DNA of 64,000 nucleotides from Oxyruncus cristatus (Eukaryota; Chordata; Aves; Passeriformes; Cotingidae). Where the stretch lies: the NCBI GenBank assembly GCA_013399855.1, contig VXAY01005262.1, positions 456,175 through 520,174 of the forward strand, read 5' to 3'. The translations under genes and the position numbers were made by a program. A model generated the notes under the pieces. The model did not search any database, was not told the DNA's origin, and saw only the letters and a list, made by a program, of their open reading frames with translations. This document shows positions 14,301-26,500 of this stretch, in pieces (within the stretch, counting starts at the first letter, position 1; each line of letters begins with the position of its first letter).

Positions 14301-16290
14301 TTTTCTGCTTTCTACCCTTTTACGTAATACTGCTACTTTTCCTCTATCAAATGACTGCTTGAAAAGGTAAATGCTAATGCCAAATAATTTACATATAGGA
14401 AAAACAAAGCAATTGTTTTCTTATTGTTAGCACAGAGCAATTTGCCTTTTGAAGCAGTAAAAATAATTGGTGACAATATTGTTACAACATACTTAAATGA
14501 GTAAAGCGTTGATCCTACAGGGGAGCATAATTAACACTGCAGAAATCATGCGGCGGGGGGACTCAAAAAAAATTGTTGGAAAGCGACTTGAATTTTAAGT
14601 TGTATAGCTATTTTTACTATACATACATTACCAGTAGAGTTGCCCCTCAGCTAGATGGAATAAAGATTAGCATGAGCTACAATGATTTTTTTTTCCTTAA
14701 TAAATACTTTGTTAAATAGGTATTTTCATTATTATCCTTCCTTTAAAGTGAATGCTGAGAGGTGCAGGCTTGCCTGTTGGTTACACGCAGTGTGGCTCAG
14801 GAATCCCCCCCTGCTAGTGACACTGAGTTGCTGGGTTGCCAGACACGAAGGTGGCAAAAGAGAGATCAGGACAACACAGGAACTGCAGCCTGAGGGGTGA
14901 ATGAGCATGGAAGTTGGACCAACCATGGAGCGCCAGACATGATGCTGGTAGAGGGAGGAGAAACAGGCTCATGTGACAGAGGAGAGTCAGAGTGGAGTTG
15001 CATGTATCCTGAGCTGCTGGCTGTGCTACCAGCAGGTCAGAAGGGGCAGGGAGGGTAACGCCTACTGCCCACATGGAGTGCGTTCAAGGAGAAGGAACGA
15101 AGAGGAAGGCAAGAACTAATTTTTCATTTAAAAATCTAGACTTAAGCCAGATGATGCAATGCTTGTGTTACACTAATTACAGCCTAAAATCAAAGAAGGC
15201 AAAAAGCAGAGGGACTATTGCCATGACATAAGGTAACACTTGGACCCCCTACAGACTTGTCTCTTTGGGTTTGGGAAAGCATCCTACCAAGGCAGCAACG
15301 AGGGGTTCCCATGTGCTAATAGAGCACAGGGTCCCATGGTTCTACAGGTGGAGGAGCAAGTGGGGCAGGCAGGAAGAGCACCAGGGAACGTGCACACAGA
15401 AAGGGGCTCACAGAGCTGACTTGCATCAGGGATGGCCCCACACATCACACGAAGGGCATGCAGTGTGATGCTAGCATTCCAGGGGGGCTGCCAGGAAGTG
15501 ACCAGGAGCTATTACATAATCCTGAATGGTTATGGGTTCCCCATTTGTGAGTTAGAATGGAAAACAGTTATACAAAGTCAAGCTGTTTTGACACCAGCTC
15601 TTTAAAGAAAATAAATGCTAGTACAGCTGTGCTAACTCTTTGATATTAATGATGCTGCCAATGCACGACTGACATACATGTAAACGAGTGACCTGCATAG
15701 ATTTGGACATCATAGTATGAAGGGCAGCACTGACTACGGCAGCATCTCACCTTCTGATTCTCACATTGAAGGAATGTTTCCTCTTGTCTGAGTTTCTGCT
15801 GACAAAAAACTGGAGCACTTTCCATGACAGGTATCCACAAACAAACCAGCATAATGTGTGCTGGATAGATTCTGTCCAATTTGATTCTACTCTGACAAGT
15901 GACACAGCTTTCCTGTGATATAATCATGTTTAATAATTTCTAATTAATTCATAATTAATGGTTCTCTTACTTCTCTTAATTTTAAGTAATCACTGTGACT
16001 AAATTGCCTAATTGAAATCAGCAATGGAAGAAGACTCAAGATTCTTCGGTAGAATGTTTGGATTAATATGAAAAACATATTCTGAGCTGCCATACGTGAT
16101 CATCAGGGAAAGCTGGTTAATTACCCTAAAGTCATTATGACACAGGCTGAAGTATAAACTGAAGTAGATTGAATCCTGTGATCATCAATACGCTCAGGAA
16201 GTCTGGTAACTAGGCTTGTCATCTATATAAATTATACTCTGTGAGATCTCTAACCAAAGCTGGCAGCACATCAGAGAAGAGATAGATGTA
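8371..16290. other. Unique non-coding DNA with a few GC-richer islands
   Basis: No convincing exon or interspersed repeat was recognised. Most of the stretch is AT-rich. Islands of higher GC occur around 13040-13210, 14750-15110 and 15260-15490. They contain short open frames on both strands with no recognisable product. A perfect 20-base palindrome lies at 9791-9810, and a GGGGG-AAAA-CCCCC hairpin at 13473-13486. The longest frame is on the minus strand at 11156-11503 (115 codons). It has no recognisable domain. Confidence 0.55.
9791..9810. repeat. Perfect 20-base palindrome
   Basis: GTATTGTGTATACACAATAC equals its own reverse complement with no loop. It is followed by two loosely similar segments, TTATTTTGG...CTTTACAT at about 9820-9838 and 9872-9904. 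No function can be assigned. Perfect palindromes of this length are uncommon but not impossible by chance in AT-rich DNA. Confidence 0.9.
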
Positions 16291-16291
16291 A

Positions 16292-16356
16292 GGCTGAGAC
16301 AAAAAAAAAAAAAAAAAAGGAGNGCTGAAAAAAAAAAAAAAAAAAAAAAAAAGGAG
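16292..16356. repeat. Poly(A) tract duplicated around a single N (assembly junction)
   Basis: The sequence reads GCTGAGAC, 18 A, GGAG, one N at 16323, then GCTGA, about 25 A, GGAG. The same anchor words lie on both sides of the N in the same order. The simplest reading is two contig ends that overlap in the homopolymer but were placed side by side instead of being merged. The true locus would then have one poly(A) run. Confidence 0.8.
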
Positions 16357-19300
16357 TAGAAATATCTCATAGCTGTCATCTCTGTTTCTCCAGACAGCCA
16401 TTTTTATCCCAAAATCTAGCTAAAAATCTGGGAAGGAGAAAGCATCACAATCACCACAATCTCACTGAAGTCAGTGAGTTAGGACCCACCAGTTCACAAG
16501 AAGTGCTTGTTTCACTACTACAAACATTGGGACAGCTGTAAGTGTAATTATTTCTGTTCTCACATATTCATCTGCCAAACTTCAAAACTTAGCCTTGCGC
16601 TACACAAAAAATAGAGAAGTTGTAATCTATCATACCCATTTACAACAATGATAGTGGAAAATAGCCCAAGATAATAAAAGAAAGCTAGTTTGAGTAAAGG
16701 ATCTTTGCTCTTCACTCACTGTTTGCACTCATACCAGTAAGTGGTAGGGAAAGTGGATGGAGACACTTTCATGAAGAAATCTAGGCACAAAGAGTGCAAT
16801 CATTGTTCCCAATTGGATTAAATGACCGTGAGGTATGTAAAGCATTATGGGGAAAAATGGGAAGGCAATATTAAACCTTTGGATCAAAATTCAGAGAATA
16901 TTTCTACAGTAATATTGCCCCCTAAATGGGCTTTGAAGCTAGGAAGAAAATTACTTTTAAATTTGAGAACTAAAGAGTTACTTGGAATGAACCAAGACCA
17001 CCTTTCTTTGTTCTTAACTTTATTATTTTAGTGTTGAGCAAGTGAGTCTTGCTCAGTTTGTGCAGCAGTTATTGAAAAAAACTCAGGCATATGAGCTGCC
17101 CTAAAGTCAATGAAACTAATCACAACTCACACGCTTACAGCAAAACACAACCTTAAATTTAGCTGTGTACTAAACCACTTTGATGGGTTTTATTTTGTAC
17201 AAGGTACGTGAGCTTATGCAAACACAGCATATTCCTGCAACACCTCCTTACAATAAGCTTATATCGAAGTCTACATGACAAGTCAGATCTAAAGGAGGAG
17301 CGGAGTATCTCCAGGTCTGCTGGTTTTTAATTATCGTCTTAAAAAAATAACCTTAAAGACACATTAAATGAGCATGCACTGCACAGATGAGAGCAATTTC
17401 CGTTCACACAAAGCTTTTCACTTTCATTCATTACCTTATTACATACCACACATCAAACTTTAAAGCTATCACTGTCTCAGACCAAAGAGGTGCTTTCTCA
17501 GACTAATTTGTCTGGTTATCTACTCTTTATTAACCATCTGGATAGCTGATTCCTTCCTTCGGGCCTAATGCTACTCCTTACAGCTCACAGTCACGATTAC
17601 TAAGGTTACCACAGTATCATCATGAGAAAAGAGAAAGTACTTTTAGAGATCTTGAGCAATCCTCCTTTCTGCAAGCATTCAGATTTTATGTCAGAGCACT
17701 GCAGCATCCTTTTTTCCCCTTCTTTCCCCTTCAAACTAGGCCAAGTAGCTGGGACCAAACATGAGACTCCCTCACATTATTTTGCTAGAGAAGTGCCCTG
17801 TCAGTCTGGTGTGTGTGGGACACTCCTCTCATCCTGATTAAGGTTTCACTGAGACTGATCTACTCCTACAAGTCATCCTTTCATGACAAAAAAAATAAGC
17901 CACAATGCTGGAAAAATCACAGGTTTGCCCTGTCACCTTTTAAGATGCAAACAAACCAGCCTGCCTGAAGTTTGAGGCTTTTATAGTTACCCACTAGCTA
18001 CCAGTGGGAAAACAGCATTGCTGGCACAGTTACTGAATGGTTAAAACTTATTTCCACCTCTAAATTAAAGCTGCAGATAAGCATAATGTTTCACAATTGC
18101 TTGGGAGAGTAGTGTGGGAATTACAGGCTTAATGTCATTACTGCACTGAGTGCCTTTCTGTGCCCCACTTGCAAATGCAGATATATAGGAGCTTTTGTCA
18201 GTTTATGAAGAGACTGTGCAAGACTGATTCTGAAGAACTTCATCACAAACTGAATTCTGTTGCTTCTGGAGCTGTTTTAATGTCAGCATCAGATGCTTTT
18301 CAAAACTTAATAGATTTAATATGGTCTCCCCTTCCCTGACCAATTTGCATCTTTGAAATTTCATGCAATTAAATTTCATCTGACTTCTTGCACTTCAATG
18401 GTGATGCGTTATGAACTGCAAAATCTAGAGGCATGGATTAAAAAAAAAAATGCCTTCAGACCAACATCAATATGTGAATGAGTATACATCTTAATTCCAT
18501 CACTATTTTCCTGGTGGCAACCAGAATTTTCAGAGAAAAATTGCTAGTGGGTAATAAATGTGAAGTCTGGTGGTCCCACAACAATACTACTTTATAATAC
18601 CAAGCTCAATTAAGGTCACCTTGATATAAAATTGATATTATGGGAAGGCATGAAAAAAAGAAAAGGAACACTGAATGATGTATAAATCTGGGGAATAGAG
18701 TTATACAGATGGGCCAACGAAACTAGGCTTCTCTTTAAAAATGGAGAGACAAGAAAAATAAGATATGGAAAACTATGAAGACAACAGAGAATATAAGCAT
18801 GATTTCAGGTACCTAGCTCACACAATATGACTGAGATGTTCATTCAATGAATCTCTGTCTTGAAGTTACTCAGTAATGAGGTGAACAAAGTGGAGTCATG
18901 ACAAAAAGGCAGAACTATACTATTACAGGTGAACTGTAGTTTAATAATCCGAATGCACACTAAATCTTTGATTTGAGAATGTCACTAAGAAACAGAAAAA
19001 CAAAAACCAAATCCAATAAGGATTTCTTTGACAACTGTGAAAAACTTGCTGCTAATCATGAAGCTAGTGAATAATGCAGAAGGTAATTAGAAGATAAATT
19101 TGGAAAAAACTATTGTTGTAGAAGTTGATAACTATAAACAACTACAATGAACCACAATTAAATTAAACCATTTAATTTAATCCCCAATTTCTTATCAAGA
19201 CACAGCCCAGTGCAGCTAATGACAGTAGGACAGTATGAAATCCAAAACACACTGCTGCCCCATCTCTAAGCCTTGTTAACCCAGCTGGCACCAGGACCAT

Positions 19301-22300
19301 TGCCTGGAGGATAAGGGGAGCTAAGGTTTGGAGAGCTGCTGCTCTGACACCAGGGCTGCACATGTACAAGCACTGACTGAGCAGCGCAGGCAGCTTCAAC
19401 AAAGTGAAAGAAGGGAGAGTGAAGCTGTCTGGAAAAGGCAACTCTACTGGAGAAGCTGACATTGCAGAGACCTCCCTGGAAAACCTCTGCCTCATTTTCC
19501 TCTTCTAAAAAATGAGTCTCATATCCTTTTTGCACCCTTCTGTGTCATCCCTTGTGCTAAACCAGAGTTATTTACCACCTAGAGGAATAATAATAAAAAA
19601 AGAGATAATTTTTTCTTTATGTTCACTGTCTATAAAGTAATGACTGTAATGTTACAGAAAGGCAGAACAGAAAAGTACTTGAAAGCTTCACATCCTGGAA
19701 TTTTCTGTCTCCTCTAAAATTAATGAGTATGTTGTATTTCCAGCATTTACTTGGTCAGGATGATGTGGGATGAGAGAAGCTGCAATTTCATAGTGTCATA
19801 ATTTAAATGAATGAAAAATCGACACATTAAAATATACATCTCCATCTGAATTCATAATTTATACAATTAGGCAAACCTTTTCATTTAGATATAACATGGT
19901 ACATAAGTTTGTCCATACTTTGGATTATTATTGCCTTATAGACTCTACAGAACTTCAGGGGGATGTCTCATTTCTTTCCTTTTTTAAACATTCCAGAGTG
20001 TTTATTCTCTGTGCTGCAAGAGTGGCTAACTGCTCCTAGGCTGGGATTATTTCTGTGGACCATACAAGCTCAAATAAAAAAAAAAAAACCCCGGATGTAA
20101 AAGCAGACAGAAAAAGGCTTATGCTTTGTTATTATATCAAATGGTTAACAGAGTACTGTTAATCTGGAAGAGAATTGATGAAACATTTTATACCAGGATG
20201 GTTCCTTTTAGATAACAGTTCTCACTGCAGGTTCAGTCTTTAGTGTTTAAAACCCATCACCTTATTATAAATATGAAATAACAATAGCCTAACGTGTGTG
20301 TATAAAACTGATTATGTATAACAGTAGATGATGAACAGTGCAAATGAATTATATTCTGCCACACTGGCAACATGGTTCAGCCAATTTTCATTTTAAAAGT
20401 TTCAGCGTGATGAACAAAAAACCTGAGGGTGATAGTTTTTGTAGTCTTGTTATGAGTTCTCAAAGCAAGGATCAAGCACAATGTCATTCTTTTTAAAATT
20501 TAATCCTTAAGAATGATTTTTCCTTGCTGCAGCCTAGGCCAGTTTGGGAGTGTTGTTTCTTCCCTACCTCTGTCTCAGCAGACTGGTAAGAAAGCAGCTG
20601 AGTATGGTTGCAGGAGATGTCTGTGTCCACTCCACAAACACATTTATGTGGTGTGTATCCTGGTAGATTTAGGCAAGCTGCCAAGTTTAAACACCTGTAT
20701 AAGGGCTTCTCTGCAATCCACTCCTGCCAGAAACTAATAGACTGTGAATAAGTTTTGAGGCATAACTGAGAAAAGAATGTATTTCATGTGTTTTATTCTA
20801 TGTTAATATAATTCTGTTTAAACTGCTGTGAGGTGATGTCTTGGCAGTTTGTCCTTTTTGAGCCTGTGTTAGATTCTTCACCTGTGTGTTCCCCAGAAGA
20901 AAAGAAGAAAGTAGCCCTTCACTTCTGCTTGCAAAGTACCTCCCAAATTTTAGGCATGGTTGGCTGGAATGCATAGCATGACATCTTAAAGAGGAGTTGC
21001 ACTGTGCTCTCAAATGCAAATTTGACTTTTTTTCCTTTTTCCTTTTGTTTCTTCCTAAAATGCAGCATAAGAGCTGTTTATATGAGAAATGCATTGTTTC
21101 CATTTTAGCAGGTTGGACAAAAGCATCTTATGCTTCTACTTTTCTGCAATTTGAAAATTTCAAGCTGTTCTTTATTTACAGACCTTTGTCCCTCAGAATC
21201 TCATAGGGATTTAGTATATCCAGCCATGCAACGCTCTGCAAGATAAGGAAGCATTACAATTATTTTATAAATGTGAAGTTGCATCAGAGAGAGATTATGG
21301 GCTAAAACTATAAAAGTGCCTAGGTATCATCCACAGTGCTTTGCAAAGGATAGGCTTTTCAAGTGAGATACACAAAATACCAAGCCATAGTATTATATTT
21401 TCAGCCAATAGTCAGGAGGAAATGTTAAGGACATTAACCCCCATAGACTGGTTCTCTAATGCACACAGTCCCTTCTAGAAAACTTGTGCCTTCAAAGTTT
21501 CATATTAACACTGTAGAGATCCTCAAGCCATTGAAAAATTTCAAGGTTGTGCTATCTAGTGAAACACACCTTTGTCTGGAATGGCCTCCCATCTAAAAAC
21601 AGTGGAGGAAAAAGCTGAAACTGCAGTTCTAAGGTAAGACACAATAAGAAAGCTCCTGTATATAAAACATGATGGCACATGGGGAGTAAAAGAATGTCAT
21701 TGCCTTGGTGCTACCACTGCAAGTCTGGATTCCTAGACATCACATGAGTGCCATTGCATGGAGCCTTCCACAGAAGTTAGGTGTAAGAGGGTCTGCTTTC
21801 TAGACCCCGGCTGGAATCAAAGCTACAGTAGTCCAGATCAGACTTCCAGAAAGGAAACACACAAAACAGTCACTTTACCTTTGATCTCTCAGTCCTAAAA
21901 TCTTAAGGGAGACATAAAAAACATCTTCAAAAGGTAACTCTTTGCAATGTAGTTTATAATTCTTGGATATCAAATATCAGGAATCTGATATAGATGCTGG
22001 TTTTGTGACAAATAGTAATCTCTCTCCACAATAACCTCTTGATATTTCAAAGCCTAGAGATAAAATTACCTACATTGCAATGAAAAGATCATCACCTTAA
22101 GATGTTTGTACCTGGTCATGTTCCATCTATGCCATAGACACTATACTTGATCTCTCAATCAGGCCAATTGGTGGGTGTCTAATGATTTGCATCAATCTCA
22201 GTCTATGTATCACTTTGAAGTTTGCTGCTTCTATTTCACACCGAATTAAAGGCACATGTGCAGAGAAGCTTTTTGGAGTTCTGAAATTCTACCAAAACTG

Positions 22301-23149
22301 CAACAACACTTCTGGAGAGACCTTTTTATCTACCTTTCTCAAATGCAGGTCATATTAAATTAACATTTGAAAAGAACAGAGTTGAAAACACAACCACCAA
22401 CCTAACCTTTACCTTTCACTATCGACAGAGAGTTTATCAGTGTTGGAATGAGTTTGAGGTTTGCAGCGAGTAGAAGCACATAAAAAGAGTATTCTAGAAG
22501 ACCTAACTACATGAGATGTCTACCATATGGTTCTTCTCACTGTGTGAAGCGTGAGCAAATGATTCAGGTTTTCTCTGCCAATTCTCTCTTAGCAGGTCTA
22601 TGTCAAGTCACAAAAAAATCCTGGTAAAGTTAGAAACCCAGTAAAGTTAAGAACTCAGGTTAAGTCTCCTCAATTACTACTTCAACTACCATACCATCCC
22701 TTCTCTTTAATTAAATACACAACTTTTTTTTTAAATTAAGAGATTACAGTTATTTTGGGAGACATTTATTGGGACAATCATAGGGTTAATTAAATTTGCT
22801 TACTTTATATACACACTACATAAAAGGGGCTTAATTGAATTTCTTGTTATGGCTCTTTTAAAAGTGCACAATATTTACACAATTTTAAATTATGTATCCT
22901 AAAACTTCCAGAAAATTACAAATTTGAAAAGACCATGTCAGTGATTCTTTCAAGTGCTGTTAAGACAGGTCAGACATCGTAAAAAATCTGGTAACTCTGT
23001 CAACCCTACAGTACCGCTCTTGCTGCAGTGATGTTTCAGATTCTGTACTGGCAAAACACATGACTTTTCCAAATCTCACATATTGGTTTTCTTATTCCAT
23101 TTACAGAAGATTAAAAAGTGGTAGGATGCTCCAGATGGTTTTGTTACCA
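16357..23149. other. Unique AT-rich non-coding DNA
   Basis: Only short open frames are present (107 codons or fewer), none with recognisable domains. Homopolymer runs of A occur near 18439 and 20077. A somewhat GC-richer patch lies at about 19200-19500, with overlapping frames on the minus strand that look like chance. No repeat family was recognised. Confidence 0.55.
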
Positions 23150-23524
23150 ATCAGAGGGATCTGGACAGGCTGGAGTAACGGTTGACGGGAAATTCCTGCA
23201 TTTAAACAAAGAGAAATGCAAATTCCTGCACCTGAGGGATAATCCCATGCACCAGTATTTGCTGGGAGCTGACCAGCTGAAAATCACCTAGACAGAAAAG
23301 GCCCTGAGATCAGTACTATTTAAATATTAGAAAAAATGGTTTACTTTATGGGTGATCAAACACTGAAACAGGCTGCCCAGAGAGCTGTGGAGTCTCCATC
23401 CTTGCAGATATTCAAAACATAACTAGGCATAGTCCTGAGCAACCTCCTCTAAATAACTCTGCTCTGAGCAAGGAGTTGGATTAGACAAGCTCCAGAAGTT
23501 GCTTCTAGGCTTATTTATTCTGTG
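23150..23524 (+). mobile_element. CR1 LINE fragment with internal deletion
   Basis: The start, 'cagagggatctggacaggct' and then 'cctgcacctgagggataatc', matches the part of CR1 that encodes the late portion of ORF2. After about 23300 it jumps to the 3' part, 'aacaggctgcccagagag' with 'ctgtggagtctccatccttg', and ends with a degraded TTATTCTGTG tail. The several hundred bases of ORF2 end normally between these two parts are missing, so the copy carries an internal deletion as well as the usual 5' truncation. It is many substitutions away from a functional element. Confidence 0.85.
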
Positions 23525-26500
23525 GCACACAGTTTGGAAGCTCAGCAAGAATTATGTTTGAGGGTTTATTCAAGTTCTGAATTCTGTCAAAATGACCAGC
23601 AGATTCTCATTCTTCTGGACATTGCATGCAAGCTCAGGTGAGCAAAGACACAAATTAAAAGATAAATCATTCAGCCACCTTAAAATTACAGGAAAAGGAG
23701 TTACCCAGATCAAAGGATATAGTGATTTGTAGTTACATATAAAATCTCAAAATTCAGAGAATGTACTCAGACATGAGTTCTTTATTATAGAACTGAATAA
23801 TATGAACAGATAGCATATGATGTATATTTACAAAGTATTTGTAAATCATGACTTTCGAAGAAAGCTTGTACCAATGATTAATAATCCCCAGCATAAATTA
23901 AAAAAAAAAAAAAGGAAAAAAAGTGGTGCATCTCACCAATTTAAATTTGTCTATCTTCCAGCCACGAGCATAGAACATACCTTTTGCCAAGTATGTTAAA
24001 AAGCTTCTCAGTCCACAATAATATTCTTGAAGATTCTTAGTCACAATAATCAAACTTCTTAGAATACAACAAATCAAACAAAAAACCCCACCACTTTTTA
24101 GATGCAGATGGCTATGTCTTTTGCTCTAAGATATCTTTTTGAATCAGCTTCAGAATTTCTGATTGCATTATTATAATCCTTTGAAACCATGGATACTAGA
24201 ATCGTATGCAATATCCTGATCATATGAGCGTAAATAAACCCATACCTATTTGCAAAATAATGTATTATCCTACAGATTGTGTTTACACATAAACACTTTT
24301 TACTATCGGGTCACCCAGAGAACTCTCATGCAGCTGCATGCCCACACTTTACACTTTTCTGGCAGACATTACTTTGGACTATATTCAGCCTGGTCTCTCA
24401 GACCGGATGTTTCACAATGGGATGATTGGTAAATTGGTTTAAAATGCATGTTCCTCATCTGAACTAAAGTACCAACACAGGCACTTTATGAAACCTCAGT
24501 ATATGACTCATATTTGGTTCCAATAAAATACCCAGTCACAAATTCACATGAACCGCCCACTTCTTTTAATTATTGTTTCTGTCATTTTTGTGTCTTTCAT
24601 GAGTTTTATCAGTAATCACTTTATAATTCATTTTTTGATTATTGATGCATGGCATCAAGCCGAGTACTAATCCTGTCAGAACCTGAATTCAAATATTCCT
24701 GAGAAAGTACTTCAATTGCAACATCTTTTAGGCTTAGTGACTGTTCATTAGAAGGGTGCTGCAGCTTGTTCAGCCTGCCTGTCTCCATCCAGCCAGCTGC
24801 TGGAACAGCCTTGAGGGATCTCACAGAAGACCAGACAGTTATGACACAGAAGGAGTGGTGGCAGAATCATCAGGGAGTTAATTATAATCATCTCAATGTA
24901 AGGAAATTCCGAGTTGCCTCAAGACAGAACCATTATATTTCAGCCAGCAATGGACTCTGAAGGATTTGTCACTGAGGAGAAATGGCAGACCTCTGCTTTG
25001 GCCATTTTTCCTTGGGCTGCCCACATTAAAGGGCAGGAAGAAAGAGTGACGGAAGGACCCCCATTGTTGAGAAATAGATGTAAAACCCAGTCTTTGCTAT
25101 TACTAAAATGCACTGAGGCAAAGTAGTTAGCATCTTTTCTTCACACTGGCACTGTGAAGGAGATTTAAAGGAACAGTTAACCTTTGAAAAACAAAGGTTA
25201 GACTGTCATGTTCAAATTAATTATACATATGTTTATGGGTTTGACCCTAACCCATGAATATCAGGTGTAGGGGGTATTTCCCATGAGCTGTGTAGTTAGT
25301 TAAGTATTCCATCCCTCCCATAAGACTCAACCTGAGTGTCTTTCCACTCAGAATCAATGGCTTTTATGTCACACAGCCCATCTGCCAGGCTCTGTTGGCA
25401 GGAATAAAGGGCTGTTATCAGCCATGAGATGAGGACAACTGAAAGGGACATCAGGCAAGAGCAAATGTGCACAGACTGCTGCTCAGTAAACAGGTCTATA
25501 AGACAGCAGCAGCAGGAAAAAACACTGGCAACCAAAACAGAAGTTTAAAGGAAGGAGTTGCAGGAATGCCAGTGGTACCAGAATGCTCTTCTACATCAGC
25601 AGCAGTCAGGTATCTTTCTTAAAAAGAGCATATACTCAAAACCTAAAAAATTCTGGACTCACTGGGTTCCTTCCTGTACTTTTCCAACATATAGAAGATA
25701 TCAATTTATTTTACATATCATTCTCCATATCTCACAGCTATACTTTTGTGTTTTATGGGGCCATCTTGTCAAGATATATCAAGAAGGATTTTTAAAGGAA
25801 ATGGCATTTAGATAAGACAGAAAATAATTTATACTGACAAATAGCAGTGGAAGTTTAAAAGCTCTGGAAAAAAAAAAAAAAGGTGGTTCCTTATAAAACT
25901 GCTTTTCACCTTATCAGCTAGCAAGGAAAAGATCTCAAGCTCATATCAGTTTCTCTCACCACCTCTGAGGGGAGCAAAAGTAAGAGATCCAAATATTTTG
26001 CAGTTAGTGAAATAGCATGCACGTTATGGCTCAAGATTAAGACTATAATGTAAAATAGCAGTTCTTAGTGTTTGTTGTTATTTGGCTGTTACCTGACCAT
26101 TGTGACAATGGATTATCAAAATATTTTTATCATATTCTTCATCAGAGGTGGGCTATACAAATCAGCTATCCTGCTGAGCACTCATATTTAGGCTTGATCC
26201 CTAAAGTAAATATTTTTGATATGGCTATATTTGTCCATAACTCCGTTTTATTTAATATTAAACTTACCCCAGTTGTTTACAAAGGTACTCAGAAAGAAGA
26301 CAGGAGTATTTCCGAAAAAAGTATACAAAAATAGCACATCTTGTTTGCATGGCCTCCTGTTTAACAGGGAATGTGTATCTGAAACATTGTTCTTTTTTCC
26401 CCCCTTCTCTTTGATAGTTTTGTTTCACCTCTCCATGTTGCCTATAGCTTGTAAATTATTGGTTTTCCTTTATTTAAAATAATAATGTTTGTTTATCAGG

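Noticed and set aside
16194..16401. Two minus-strand phenylalanine-rich frames
   Set aside because: They are translations of the poly(A) tracts and include the N.
24639..24824. 61-codon minus-strand frame with protein-like composition
   Set aside because: No family recognised and no convincing splice sites at its ends.
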